Numbered from the stretch's first letter, positions 1 through 8,698 are shown. The stretch is 64,000 bases of DNA from Candidatus Gastranaerophilales bacterium (GCA_944325595.1 CALVAQ010000001.1:25380-89379); one strand, 5' to 3'. Made by a program: numbers and translations. The notes: a model not told the origin generated them from the letters alone.

Positions 1-182
1 AAAAGGTAGACAATCCTGATATTACATCAGCAGTAGCGCCTGAAAAGATTTTGACAGCAATGGGTGATTTTTCTGATATGAGAAAAAATATGATGCTTTT
101 GAGCAACAAACTCACAAGTTTCTGCGCAACATTGAATGCAAAATCTGCTCAATACAGATGCTCAAGATTTGCTACAGCGTAG
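1..182 (+). CDS. C-terminal end of an unknown protein (partial)
   Basis: An open frame enters from the left edge (first full codon at base 3) and ends at the TAG at 180-182, giving the last 59 residues of a protein whose start lies outside the window. The visible part is polar and helical in character, with an internal stretch rich in Met, Lys and Leu around the words DFSDMRKNMMLLSN. No motif or family is recognised. The next gene, maf, lies 68 bases downstream and has its own start signals. A short overlapping frame at 136-321 is a shadow of this end and of maf. Confidence 0.6.
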   Translation, partial: KVDNPDITSAVAPEKILTAMGDFSDMRKNMMLLSNKLTSFCATLNAKSAQYRCSRFATA

Positions 183-220
183 TTTGTCTTTTACGGGACA
201 ACTGTGTCCAAAACGACAAA

Positions 221-250
221 AACCCGCAGATTTTATGCTAAAATCGGGTT
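221..250 (+). other. Hairpin abutting the maf start codon
   Basis: AACCC and GATTTTA on the left arm pair with TAAAATC and GGGTT on the right arm around a TGC loop, with a small GCA bulge. The structure ends one base before the maf ATG. Its right arm contains the hexamer TAAAAT (239-244) that is the likely -10 element of maf, so the palindrome may be a terminator for the upstream gene, an operator, or coincidence of AT-rich sequence. No T-run follows. Confidence 0.45.
239..244 (+). promoter_or_regulatory. -10 element of leaderless maf
   Basis: TAAAAT followed by exactly six bases and then the maf ATG at 251. No Shine-Dalgarno is present. The arrangement matches seven other gene starts in the window and implies that transcription begins at or next to the start codon. 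No clear -35 is seen. Confidence 0.55.
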
Positions 251-889
251 ATGAACAAAGATTTTTCCAACAAAAGAATAATCCTTGCCTCACAATCACC
301 GAGGCGTCACTCTCTTATTAAAAAACTGAATGTTGATTTTGAAACAGCACTTCCGACATTTGATGAAAAACTGGAATCAGACAACTATTCAGACCGGATA
401 ATCCAATCCCTCTCTCTTAAAAAAGCTTTGTCCGTCCTGGATAACCCAAAGGACGGGGCGGACAAAAAATCCCTTAAAAACAGTCTCGTTGTTAGTGCCG
501 ATACCGTTGTAGTGTTGGAAAACAAAATACTGGGAAAACCAAAAAATTCCGCCCATGCAATACAAATGCTCCATTCTTTAAGCGGAAAAACTCATTTTGT
601 TGTAACCGCCGTATCCGTTGTTGACTCGGATACAAAAAAAGTTTTTTCAAAACTTGTAAAAACATACGTCACTTTCAACAAACTGTCTGATAAACTCATA
701 GAAGACTATGTCTCTCAGAAAAAACCTCTGGACAAAGCCGGTGCATACGGCATACAGGAAATGGGGTCCGAATTTATAAAAGATGTTGACGGTGATTTGG
801 AAAACGTAATAGGTCTGCCCACAAAAGCGCTCAAAGAATTGCTTTTGCAGGCAGGTTACAGCTTTAGCAGCAGTATTTCCCAATACTAA
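251..889 (+). CDS. maf: Maf family nucleotide pyrophosphatase
   Basis: Maf proteins are cytoplasmic house-cleaning pyrophosphatases that hydrolyse non-canonical or methylated nucleoside triphosphates; some family members affect septum formation. The 212-residue product has the family landmarks in order: the N-terminal ASQSPRR substrate loop (about residues 13-19), the SADTVV segment with the catalytic aspartate, and the late DKAGAYGIQ motif near residue 160. Its length is slightly above the usual 190-200 because of a Lys/Ser-rich insert near residue 70. The start is the ATG six bases after a TAAAAT box, with no ribosome binding site. The stop overlaps by four bases the stop of the convergent gene on the other strand. 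Substrate class (dTTP/UTP or m7GTP) is not decided here. Confidence 0.93.
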   Translation: MNKDFSNKRIILASQSPRRHSLIKKLNVDFETALPTFDEKLESDNYSDRIIQSLSLKKALSVLDNPKDGADKKSLKNSLVVSADTVVVLENKILGKPKNSAHAIQMLHSLSGKTHFVVTAVSVVDSDTKKVFSKLVKTYVTFNKLSDKLIEDYVSQKKPLDKAGAYGIQEMGSEFIKDVDGDLENVIGLPTKALKELLLQAGYSFSSSISQY

Positions 890-1689
890 AGATTCTCATC
901 TTCAAATCCCGGTGAACGTGAGGGCAGATTTGCATATCCGGGATTGGAATATACGGTTTTTTTGATAAATTTGTTTGTATAGTTTCCTTTTATAAAAAGC
1001 TTTTTCAACGTATTTTCTCTTACAACGAGAGGGTGCATGCTGTCATTGTATTTCGGGTCTTTTTCAGACAGTTGTGTCCATACGGCTGCCTCCATGGTCC
1101 AGGCATATGTTTCTTCGTTCAACGAATTAAACTCGTCCTGGTGCAAAGCCTCGTGAGCCAGCACTGCTGCCAGAGCCGGCGCAGGTGCATCCTGATGTTT
1201 TTTGTTTATGTATATATACAATTTTTCTTTTTTCTTCCAGCCGAGTGCATCAAAGTTTGCATATGCCTGACCGAATTTGCTCAAATCTTCAAAATTTACA
1301 CTAATAGGCTCTTCTGACAGATTGTTTCCCAAAATTGCATTTCTTGAAAAATCGGCAAGTCCGCCTTTCATTAACTCAAGAGCTTCTATGAGTCGTTCTT
1401 CTTTTGTAACTTTTTTGTAAGTCTTTTTTAAAGAATCCATACGCTCTTTTTGCTCTTTTGATATCGGATTACCGTTTTTGTCCGTATAAAGTTCAACTTT
1501 TTTCTTTTTTTTAGGCTGCTCTTTTGTTTGTGTCGGAGCTGCAGCGCCGTTGATTTTTTGGATTGCAGAATCCGGAAGAATCATCGGTTTTAGTTTTTGC
1601 TGCGGTGCTGCAGCAAAAGAACCCGTCTGAAATACACAAAAAACAAAGAACGCCGCCAATATTTTTTTTAGAGTTTTAAATTTTTTCAA
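886..1689 (-). CDS. Secreted protein with HExxH metalloprotease-like motif
   Basis: The protein begins with a basic stretch and a hydrophobic signal sequence (KKILAAFFVFCVFQTGSFA), then a Pro/Lys-rich linker and a globular C-terminal half. That half carries AHEALHQDE, an HExxH zinc-binding motif, preceded by an Ala/Pro run and followed by a conserved-looking EETYAW segment that could hold a third ligand. This suggests an exported zinc peptidase-like protein; the family was not identified. Two TTG starts are possible: 1710 (274 residues) and 1689. The second is preferred because GGTGGGA lies six bases before it and it places the signal peptide at the N-terminus. The gene is convergent with maf and overlaps it by four bases. 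Confidence 0.65.
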   Translation of the reverse strand: MKKFKTLKKILAAFFVFCVFQTGSFAAAPQQKLKPMILPDSAIQKINGAAAPTQTKEQPKKKKKVELYTDKNGNPISKEQKERMDSLKKTYKKVTKEERLIEALELMKGGLADFSRNAILGNNLSEEPISVNFEDLSKFGQAYANFDALGWKKKEKLYIYINKKHQDAPAPALAAVLAHEALHQDEFNSLNEETYAWTMEAAVWTQLSEKDPKYNDSMHPLVVRENTLKKLFIKGNYTNKFIKKTVYSNPGYANLPSRSPGFEDENL

Positions 1690-1798
1690 TGTAAATCCCA
1701 CCCGTCTCAACTATTCTAGAAAACATTATTAAGGATTATTTTTATAATATCAAATTTTCACAATTTCATGAAAAGATTTGTAAAGTAAAATCATAAAA

Positions 1799-2563
1799 TC
1801 AAATTTTCAAAAGCCTCTGAGCGTTTTCTGTAGTAGCTTTTGCCACTTCTTCAAAACTAATATTTCTCAGATTTGCAATTTCTTGAGCCACAAATTTTAC
1901 GTATGCCGGCTGATTTTCCTTGCCTCTATAAGGAACAGGTGTCATATAAGGTGCATCTGTTTCCAGCAGCAATCTGTCTAACGGTACTGTTTTTGCAACT
2001 TCTTTCGCTTTTTTTGCGTTTTTAAATGTCGTAACTCCGCCTAGTGCAATGTAAAATCCTTCTTTTACGCACTCTGCAGCAAATTCGGGACTGCCCGAAA
2101 AACAATGCATAACAACACCTATCTCAGCAGCATTTGTTTTTTTGAGGATTTCAAAAGTATCCTGATGAGCCTCTCTGTCATGGACAAGCACCGGTTTTTT
2201 TGCTTCTTTTGCTATCAGGATTTGTTTTTCAAAAATCTCTTTTTGTTTTTCCGTTTGCGATTTGTCCCAGTAATAATCAAGCCCTATCTCGCCTACGGCA
2301 ATAATCTTTTCGTGTTTTAAATACTCTTTGAGCAGTTTTTCGGAGTTTTCATCAAAATAATTAACTTCCTCAGGGTGTATTCCTACTGCACCATATATGT
2401 TTTCATATTTTTCGCAAAGTGACAAAATTCTCTCAAATCCGGACGGTTCAACACCCGGTATAACAATTTTTTTGACACCGTATTCAAAAGCGGTTTTGAG
2501 CACTTCTTCAAAACGTTCTTTGTAATTGTCCATATCAATATGTGAATGGGTATCAATCAGCAT
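1799..2563 (-). CDS. tatD: TatD family metal-dependent hydrolase
   Basis: TatD-type hydrolases are TIM-barrel, metal-dependent DNases of the cytoplasm. The product (about 254 residues) opens with LIDTHSHIDM, whose DTHSH supplies the first metal ligands, and has GEIGLDYYW, VLVHDREA, VMHCFSGS and LLETDAPY at the expected places for the remaining His, Glu and Asp ligands. An upstream TTG (2572) would add three residues; the ATG at 2563 is preferred because the family normally starts with M-[IL]-D-T-H-x-H. That ATG lies one base after the stop codon of the upstream glycosyltransferase gene, so translational coupling is likely. Confidence 0.93.
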   Translation of the reverse strand: MLIDTHSHIDMDNYKERFEEVLKTAFEYGVKKIVIPGVEPSGFERILSLCEKYENIYGAVGIHPEEVNYFDENSEKLLKEYLKHEKIIAVGEIGLDYYWDKSQTEKQKEIFEKQILIAKEAKKPVLVHDREAHQDTFEILKKTNAAEIGVVMHCFSGSPEFAAECVKEGFYIALGGVTTFKNAKKAKEVAKTVPLDRLLLETDAPYMTPVPYRGKENQPAYVKFVAQEIANLRNISFEEVAKATTENAQRLLKI

Positions 2564-2564
2564 A

Positions 2565-3464
2565 TTATACAAAATCCCTATATCTTTTGTTCATGATAAT
2601 TCTTGAATAAAAATCTCCCATATCCAGTGCCTGATATCCCATTTTTGCCAAATCATAACTCAAAACCGTTGCACACGAACCCAGTTCAAGATATATGAGC
2701 CAATCTTTATCATAATTTTGTGTAATTTGATTTAATATACGGTCATATTCTGTAAAAGCCCATTGAGAAGGGGCATAAACATATTCTGTTTTTTGTGCAT
2801 TCAAAAAGAATTTTTCATCTTTTAAAATATTAGAATTTTTTGAAATGACAAACAAAATTTTTTTGTTTTGCCATATAGATTTTATTTTTTCCAGTTTTTT
2901 TCTTTTTAACGACCCGTCATCATTTTCATTGAAATAAAACAAAAAAGCATAAGCATCACCATAAAATGTTTTACTGTTAAAATGGAAAACTTTTTTGAAT
3001 TTTTCTATTCCGATGGACTGCCAAAACCGTCCGAAATGATTTCTGAAAAACATTGGTACATTTTTATCAAAAACATTAAAATTATTCGTACATACAAGAA
3101 CATTTTCATCTGAACCATGTTCTAAAATTTCTGTTAATCTTTGTTTTAACAAAGGAAACAGCGGTTTTTCATTTAATATGTTTTCAGTAAATTCCTCCCC
3201 GTCTCCCAATCTGGAAACAGATTTTTTATTGAGAATAATTTCATCCAAAGTTTTTTCATAATCTAAAATGTTTTTGGGAAATAATGCCTGAATTTCCATG
3301 AGGTTGTCGATTTCCTCAAGCGTAAATTTTTTTGTACGTATTTCATATTCCCATCTGACATCTTTATCAAAAAAACTTAAAATGTATGTACGAATATTCC
3401 ATGGCACACCAAATAATCGCATAAATTCTTTAAAAATTTTTAAAATAAATTTTTTTATTTTCAA
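2565..3464 (-). CDS. GT-D fold glycosyltransferase (DUF1792-like)
   Basis: The 299-residue product has the segment SVSRLGDGEEF near residue 85, the hallmark of the DUF1792 / GT-D glycosyltransferases, whose Asp-x-Glu-like acidic group handles the metal and sugar nucleotide. The later KILFVISKNSNIL and LIYLELGSCATVLSYDLAKMGYQALDMGDF segments match the C-terminal part of that fold, which ends in a conserved region describing which donor is bound. Members act in cell-surface polysaccharide or glycoprotein glycosylation. The gene is even more AT-rich than its neighbours (long Asn, Lys and Phe runs), as often seen in exchangeable surface-glycan genes, yet it sits among housekeeping genes and is coupled to tatD. 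The acceptor is unknown. Confidence 0.7.
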   Translation of the reverse strand: MKIKKFILKIFKEFMRLFGVPWNIRTYILSFFDKDVRWEYEIRTKKFTLEEIDNLMEIQALFPKNILDYEKTLDEIILNKKSVSRLGDGEEFTENILNEKPLFPLLKQRLTEILEHGSDENVLVCTNNFNVFDKNVPMFFRNHFGRFWQSIGIEKFKKVFHFNSKTFYGDAYAFLFYFNENDDGSLKRKKLEKIKSIWQNKKILFVISKNSNILKDEKFFLNAQKTEYVYAPSQWAFTEYDRILNQITQNYDKDWLIYLELGSCATVLSYDLAKMGYQALDMGDFYSRIIMNKRYRDFV

Positions 3465-3483
3465 AACGAATCCTCTTAATTTT

Positions 3484-4707
3484 TTAATTAAACAAACTTT
3501 CTATGATAGCTTTTTTGTTTTCATCTTTAATTTTTGAAAGAATTTCCGCTTTGTCTATTCCCACCAGCGCATCGAGCTGTTTGAGAGCAGCTGCAGCCTC
3601 GCATACAATTATTTCATTATCAGAATCCAAAAGTTTTTTGACTTCTTCTTCCGCATCTTTAATTTTGAATTCGCAAATCATTTGAAGAGCACTTGAAACT
3701 CTTAACGGAGCAGATTGAAGCTCCTGAACGGCAAGCCTTTTTTGTGCATTCCAGAAATATTCCTGCTGGCTTTTTAAGAGATTGTATATTTCCTGAACTT
3801 CCTGTTTTGTGCTTTTGTCTTCATCAAAAGTGTATTCCTCGTTGTTTGCAAGTGTATCAAACTTTGCAAGTGCTGACAGCAGAACAACCGCCGTTTGAGG
3901 ATTTTTGTTTTTCTGGTTGTCTGAAATCAAAAAAGCGAGTATATCATACAGTTCAAAGTTAAAAACCTGATTTAAAGGCAAAATCTCGCCCAAACCTGAC
4001 AAAATGTTTTCCAGACACATCAAAGCGGGTTCTTTTTTTGTTTGAACAAGTGTTAAAAGACTTTCGAGATAAGGTATTTCACCCGCAATATTTTCCGACA
4101 TAGAGGATTTTTCCATTGCCTTGAACAAAGCATCCACCGCATCTTTGTTTTCATACGCAACCAGAAATTTTACGGCTTTCAAAACGGTAAAATCATCATC
4201 GCTGTCCAACAGTTCTACAGCTTTGTTGTATGCAGAATCAATCTGCATTGAGCCGAGAGCTTTGGCGGCATTGAAGGCAAGAGCTTCATTATCATTGTTC
4301 AGGGCATAATCCGTGAGCAAATCAGCACTGATTGTGTCCGGAATATACGAAAAATACTTTGCGCTGTATGTTTTTTCGCTTTCCGTTCCGTTTTCAAGAA
4401 GCTCGAGCATTTCATCTGTCAAATCTTCATTTGCATAAGATGCAAATGCCCCGACAATGGTATCTTCAAAATCCGGCGCATAGATTTTCAAAAAACCGAA
4501 CAAATTGCGGAAGTTTTTTTCGTTAATAGCTTTTTGAAGCCGTTTGTTGACATTATTTTTGACAAAGTCAAACAAAAATTCACTTTTGTCTGCAAGAATT
4601 TGAAAAGCTTCCGTATTTTTGTTGTTTATCAAAGATTGTGCGGCAGCAAAAGCCTTTTGTTCGTCTTTTGCAGTCAAATCTTTTACAAGTAATTCATTGT
4701 CTGTCAT
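3484..4707 (-). CDS. HEAT-repeat protein
   Basis: The 407-residue cytoplasmic protein (no signal peptide or membrane segment) consists of paired helices of roughly 30 residues with recurrent Ala/Leu patterns, such as SADLLTDYALNNDNEALAF, AAKALGSMQID and CEAAAALKQLDALVG, typical of HEAT/armadillo-like solenoids. Such solenoids are binding scaffolds; PBS-lyase-type HEAT proteins are frequent in cyanobacteria and relatives. The gene starts three bases after the pheT stop, so it is probably co-transcribed with pheT, although no functional link is implied. No catalytic motif is visible. Confidence 0.7.
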   Translation of the reverse strand: MTDNELLVKDLTAKDEQKAFAAAQSLINNKNTEAFQILADKSEFLFDFVKNNVNKRLQKAINEKNFRNLFGFLKIYAPDFEDTIVGAFASYANEDLTDEMLELLENGTESEKTYSAKYFSYIPDTISADLLTDYALNNDNEALAFNAAKALGSMQIDSAYNKAVELLDSDDDFTVLKAVKFLVAYENKDAVDALFKAMEKSSMSENIAGEIPYLESLLTLVQTKKEPALMCLENILSGLGEILPLNQVFNFELYDILAFLISDNQKNKNPQTAVVLLSALAKFDTLANNEEYTFDEDKSTKQEVQEIYNLLKSQQEYFWNAQKRLAVQELQSAPLRVSSALQMICEFKIKDAEEEVKKLLDSDNEIIVCEAAAALKQLDALVGIDKAEILSKIKDENKKAIIESLFN

Positions 4708-4710
4708 AAA

Positions 4711-7176
4711 TTATTCTCTAAAACTTAGTTCAGTAACTGATTTTTTCAGGTTGTTTCTGATTGAATTCATTTGTTCTTCAACAGCTTCATCAGTGAGTGT
4801 TGCCTGCTCATCCTGAAATTTTATTCTGAATGCCATACTTTTGAAGCCGTCTTGGATATGTTCTCCCTGATATACGTCGAAAAGCTCTTCACCGTTGAAT
4901 AAATTGCTTTTTACCGATTTTTTGATTATTTTTGCAATTTCATCGTGAGAAACACTCTCCGGAACTACAAAAGCAAGGTCTCTTTGAACTTCAGGGAACT
5001 GTGCAAGTTTTTTGTAACGTATTGCGGAAGAGTGAACAACTTTCAAAAGTTCTTCAAGATTAACTTCAAAAAGATATACATTTTGCTGGAATTTTTCTTT
5101 GTCTTTCAGTATAGGATGAAGTTCACCGAAAAAGCCTACTTCAAGCGGTTGTTTCCCGAGCATTACCAGTTTTGCACTTTTTCCGGGATGCAAAAATTCT
5201 TTGCTGTCCTGAGCAGTAAACGGACGGAACTGTACTCTGTTTTCAAGTCCCAAAATCTCAAGAACCTCCTGCATCATCCCTTTTGCACTAAAGAAATCAA
5301 GAGCGGGTTTTTTAATCCATTTGTCATTGCTGATATCACCTGTCATTACACCGGCAAGCATTCTGTATTCAGCAACGCCTGTATTAGTTTCCTCAGCAGG
5401 TTTTTCAACAAAATATGTTCTGCCGACTTCAAACAATCGAAGGTTTTTCTGTCCGTTTGCAAAATTTAATTTTACAATATTCAACATGCTGGGAACCATT
5501 GATTGGCGGAGCATTGTGTGTTCTTCACTCTGAGGATTGCAGACTTTGACTGCTTTTTCATCATTGTATGAAACACTGAATTCTTTGTATAAAGGTTTTC
5601 CGACAAGTGAAGAAGAAACTGTCTCACAAAAGCCCGAACCCAAAAAGAGATTGTGAATTTTTTTCAAAATTCTTGATTCTTCGGTAATCTCAGGCGATTG
5701 AGTGTTTTTGGGCAGAGTCGGTGCAATCTTGTCATAGCCGTAAATTCTTGAAACTTCTTCAATAAGGTCAATTTCTCTGTATACATCAACGGCTCTGAAT
5801 GAGGGAACTTTGAATTTAGCGGCAATTTCATTTTTGCCCAGAAGCTCAAATCCCAGATTTTGAAGAATTTCAACACATTTTTCAGCAGGAATTTCATAAC
5901 CGAGAATACGTTTTACCTGAGCAAATCTCAGTGTAATGTCTATTTCCGGCAGTTTATTTTCACCTGTTTCAACAATACCGCCGACTTTTGCCTCTGCCAA
6001 ATCAACCATAAGCTGCATAGCACGAAGCAAAGCAGGTTTTACCATTTCTATATCAACGCCTCTTTCAAATCTGGCGCTTGCCTCGCTTCTGTAACCGATG
6101 CTCCTTGCGGATTTTCTGTTTTGTGCGGGCGTGAAATATGCGGCTTCAAGTGCAATATTTTTTGTGCTGTCATCAACTTCACTGTTTGCCGAGCCGAATA
6201 CGCCGCCTACACAAACAGACTGTTCTTTTGTTGCAATCAAAACTGTATCACTGTTTGTTTTTCTTTCAATTTCATCAAGAGTAACAATTGTTTCACCTTC
6301 AAAGGCACGTCTGACACAGAGATATCCTTTCAATTTGTCTTTGTCAAATGCATGCAAAGGACATCCGTATTCCAGCAGGACATAGTTTGTTATGTCAACA
6401 ACATTGTTGATTGCTCGAATACCGCAGGCTTCGAGTCTTCTTTGCATCCAATCGGGCGACGGTTTTATTTTTACGTCATTTAAAAGTCCGACACTATAGT
6501 ATTTGCAGCCTTCTTTGTCAAGGATTTCGACTTCGAAATCTTTTGTTGAAGTATCTTGAGTAGCCTGCAAAGGAGAGAAGTTCAGTTTTTTGTTGAAAAT
6601 AGCCGACAACTCTCTTGCTATACCAATCACAGACATTTCATCCCCTCTGTTTGCTGTCGGGGCAACATCAAAAACAATGTCCTCTTTGATATCAAGAACT
6701 TTTTCAAGCTGTTCACCAAGTTTTAAATCGGAATAAAGCCTGTTCAGGATAAGAATGCCGTCTTCTTCCTGCATGTTTTCAAGACCGAGTTCGTCTTGAG
6801 AACAAAGCATACCCTGAGATTCAACCCCTCTGATTTTTGCGGGTGTTAGTTCAAACTGCTCGCCGGTTTTTCTGTCCAAAACTTTTGAACCTACGGAAGC
6901 ATAAGGAATAATCTGACCGGTTTCAATATTTTGTGCTCCGCAGACAACTGTTTTTGTTTCATTTCCGAGGTCTACCGTAACAAGATGGAGTTTGTCGGCA
7001 TTCGGGTGCTGCTCTATCAATTGAATTTTTGCAACTCTTATATTTGAAAATTTCGGACCGGTTTTTTCGATATCTTCTACTTCCAACCCGCTCATTGTGA
7101 GCTCATGGGCAATTTGCTCCGGTGTAACATCTGACAAATCAATATATTCATTAAGCCATTCCAATGAAATTTTCAT
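4711..7176 (-). CDS. pheT: Phenylalanyl-tRNA synthetase beta subunit
   Basis: PheT forms the alpha2-beta2 enzyme that charges tRNA-Phe. The 821-residue length is normal. Visible domains in order are the N-terminal tRNA-binding OB fold (about 40-150, with HPNADKLHLVTVDLG), the B3/B4 editing region with NNVVDITNYVLLEYGCPLHAF, the B5 domain, the catalytic-like core around RIYGYDKIAPTLP, and a C-terminal FDX-ACB anticodon-binding domain (QFPEVQRDLAFVVPESVSHDEI). The start is ATG with AAAGGAT upstream. pheS is not adjacent, which differs from the common pheST arrangement. The upstream spacer holds repeat copies. Confidence 0.97.
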   Translation of the reverse strand: MKISLEWLNEYIDLSDVTPEQIAHELTMSGLEVEDIEKTGPKFSNIRVAKIQLIEQHPNADKLHLVTVDLGNETKTVVCGAQNIETGQIIPYASVGSKVLDRKTGEQFELTPAKIRGVESQGMLCSQDELGLENMQEEDGILILNRLYSDLKLGEQLEKVLDIKEDIVFDVAPTANRGDEMSVIGIARELSAIFNKKLNFSPLQATQDTSTKDFEVEILDKEGCKYYSVGLLNDVKIKPSPDWMQRRLEACGIRAINNVVDITNYVLLEYGCPLHAFDKDKLKGYLCVRRAFEGETIVTLDEIERKTNSDTVLIATKEQSVCVGGVFGSANSEVDDSTKNIALEAAYFTPAQNRKSARSIGYRSEASARFERGVDIEMVKPALLRAMQLMVDLAEAKVGGIVETGENKLPEIDITLRFAQVKRILGYEIPAEKCVEILQNLGFELLGKNEIAAKFKVPSFRAVDVYREIDLIEEVSRIYGYDKIAPTLPKNTQSPEITEESRILKKIHNLFLGSGFCETVSSSLVGKPLYKEFSVSYNDEKAVKVCNPQSEEHTMLRQSMVPSMLNIVKLNFANGQKNLRLFEVGRTYFVEKPAEETNTGVAEYRMLAGVMTGDISNDKWIKKPALDFFSAKGMMQEVLEILGLENRVQFRPFTAQDSKEFLHPGKSAKLVMLGKQPLEVGFFGELHPILKDKEKFQQNVYLFEVNLEELLKVVHSSAIRYKKLAQFPEVQRDLAFVVPESVSHDEIAKIIKKSVKSNLFNGEELFDVYQGEHIQDGFKSMAFRIKFQDEQATLTDEAVEEQMNSIRNNLKKSVTELSFRE

Positions 7177-7261
7177 AGTTGCATTATCCTTTTCTTTTCC
7201 TTTAATACATAAATTTTATAATAAAGTGCGGTTAAATAAAAGCGCCAAAATATATTTGTGT

Positions 7262-7303
7262 GTCTAATTCGGTGTTATAATTGCCGGCAATAGCAGAGCA
7301 GAA
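7262..7303 (-). repeat. Dispersed intergenic repeat, compact inverted copy (D1)
   Basis: Read on the minus strand this segment contains CTCTGCT, GCCGGC and a block ending ACACCGAATTAGA, in the same order as the repeat at 61836-61911, with smaller gaps. It is therefore a shortened, inverted copy of that family, lying next to a direct half copy (7345-7400). Confidence 0.5.
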
Positions 7304-7344
7304 AACAAAAAAGCAAAATAAGTCAAAGGTGAGCGATGTTGTCC

Positions 7345-7400
7345 AAACCCGCCATTGTTAGGTCGGAAGGCTCAAGGCGAAAACTGTGACAGCGAATTGG
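7345..7400 (+). repeat. Dispersed intergenic repeat, right-half copy (D2)
   Basis: AACCCGCCATTGTTAGG and GGCTCAAGGCG and GAATTGG align in order with CGCCCGCCATCGTGGGG, GGCTCGAGGCG and AGATTGG of the repeat at 51817-51954. The segment is richer in G and C than the flanking spacer between rpsO and pheT. Confidence 0.6.
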
Positions 7401-7419
7401 TTTTTATTTAATACAAAAT

Positions 7420-7450
7420 AAAAGACTTCCCCAAAATCGGGAAGTCTTTT
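7420..7450 (-). terminator. rpsO terminator
   Basis: A perfect 12-base stem, AAAAGACTTCCC pairing with GGGAAGTCTTTT around a seven-base loop, starts 26 bases past the rpsO stop on the minus strand and ends in T-rich sequence. It is close to symmetrical and could stop transcription in both directions. Confidence 0.9.
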
Positions 7451-7475
7451 AAATTTGTTTGATTTAAAACAAGTT

Positions 7476-7751
7476 TTATCCTCTGATACCGAGTTTTTTG
7501 ATTAAATCTCTGTATTTTTGAAGGTCTTGTTTTTTCAAATAAGCAAGAAGTCTTTTTCTTTGACCAACCATCATCAAAAGACCTCTTCTGCCCTGAAAGT
7601 CTTTTTTGTTAGATTTGAGGTGTTCTGTAAGTTCAGAAATTTTTTGTGTCAAAAGTGCAACCTGAACTTCTACGGAACCTGAATCTTTGGCATCTTTACC
7701 AAATTTTTTGATGATTGCTTTTTTTTCTTCTTGTTTCAAATTTATTGCCAT
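7476..7751 (-). CDS. rpsO: 30S ribosomal protein S15
   Basis: S15 binds 16S rRNA helices in the central domain early in 30S assembly. The 91-residue product matches the family length and contains the conserved segments [32 protein letters not shown] and [12 protein letters not shown]. The ATG is preceded by AGAAGGAAAAC, a good ribosome binding site. The gene is a single-gene transcription unit with its own promoter (7827-7854) and terminator (7420-7450). The roughly 70-base leader could hold the usual S15 autoregulatory structure, but none was resolved by eye. Confidence 0.98.
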   Translation of the reverse strand: MAINLKQEEKKAIIKKFGKDAKDSGSVEVQVALLTQKISELTEHLKSNKKDFQGRRGLLMMVGQRKRLLAYLKKQDLQKYRDLIKKLGIRG

Positions 7752-7826
7752 TTTGTTTTCCTTCTTCTAATTTTAATAAGTTTAAGTTGGTGGCGTAAAC
7801 TCAATAAAATTATCTATTGTTCCTAA

Positions 7827-7854
7827 ATAATAACATTTCAAATCCGCCCGTCAA
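7827..7854 (-). promoter_or_regulatory. rpsO promoter
   Basis: On the minus strand TTGACG (7854-7849), a 16-base spacer and TATTAT (7832-7827) form a good sigma-70 type promoter about 75 bases before the rpsO start codon. Confidence 0.6.
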
Positions 7855-7956
7855 GCATGATAGAGAACAAAATGTAAAAAAGATTAATCTTTTTACAAAA
7901 ATTTTTCCAAATGATATTATTGTTAATTAGGAAAGAAGATTTAGTTGGGGAAGATT

Positions 7957-8667
7957 ATGGAAAACAACAAACCGGTCGTAAAACTGATTTCAAAACCGGA
8001 AAATATGCTCAGAACAATCTATACGGCTTGCAGAACATGTTACAGTGCGGATTCACCGGTAAACATCTATGACAAAGCCGTTGATGAAGAAAAAATGCTC
8101 AAATTAATAGAAAGAGTTATTTCTTCCGGACACTATTCCACAATTGAACATATTCAGGTCTCTTTTGCTATTTCTAATGTCTCAAGAGCCTGTACACATC
8201 AGTTTGTAAGACACAGACATGTTTCTTTCTCACAAAAATCTCAAAGATATGTTAAAGAAAAAGGTCAATTTGACTATCTTGTTCCGCCGACAATCGAAAA
8301 AAATCCGGAGCTTTTGCAAAAATACAATGATTTTATGTCAAAAGTTTCTGATTTTTATCTTGAAATGACAGAAGCAGGCATTCCGGCAGAAGATGCAAGA
8401 TTTATTCTTCCGAATGCAACATCAAGCTCAATGGTTGCATCAATGAACCTTAGAGAGCTAATACATCTTGCAAATATCAGACTCTGCACCCGTGCACAAA
8501 CTGAAATCCGAATTATGACAAAAATGATGTGCGAAGAGCTTTTGAAAGAAGAACCTTGGCTGGCGCCTTATCTCGTACCCAAATGCGAACGACTCGGATA
8601 CTGTGATGAAGACAAATGCTGCGGAAGAAAAATTAAAAAAGAAGACTTTCTTGCAAAATTGAAATAA
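7957..8667 (+). CDS. thyX: FAD-dependent thymidylate synthase
   Basis: ThyX makes dTMP from dUMP using methylene-tetrahydrofolate, NADPH and FAD. The product (236 residues from the ATG at 7957) has the diagnostic RHRx7S signature at about residues 85-95 (RHRHVSFSQKS, followed by QRY) and the C-terminal RLCTRAQTEIR segment. A TTG at 7945 would add four residues; the ATG is preferred because GGGGAAG lies just before it. The C-terminus carries a short cysteine-rich tail (CERLGYCDEDKCCGRK). A terminator follows directly. Confidence 0.97.
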   Translation: MENNKPVVKLISKPENMLRTIYTACRTCYSADSPVNIYDKAVDEEKMLKLIERVISSGHYSTIEHIQVSFAISNVSRACTHQFVRHRHVSFSQKSQRYVKEKGQFDYLVPPTIEKNPELLQKYNDFMSKVSDFYLEMTEAGIPAEDARFILPNATSSSMVASMNLRELIHLANIRLCTRAQTEIRIMTKMMCEELLKEEPWLAPYLVPKCERLGYCDEDKCCGRKIKKEDFLAKLK

Positions 8668-8668
8668 C

Positions 8669-8698
8669 AAAAAACTTCCTCTTTTGAGGAAGTTTTTT
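8669..8698 (+). terminator. thyX terminator
   Basis: AAAAAACTTCCTC pairs perfectly with GAGGAAGTTTTTT around a TTTT loop right after the thyX stop. The T-run on the plus strand makes it a classic intrinsic terminator; the A-run makes it usable from the other strand for the 59-residue gene. Confidence 0.92.

Noticed and set aside
136..321. 61-codon plus-strand frame between the first partial gene and maf
   Set aside because: It overlaps both, has no ribosome binding site and no recognisable protein character; maf has clear motifs in its own frame.
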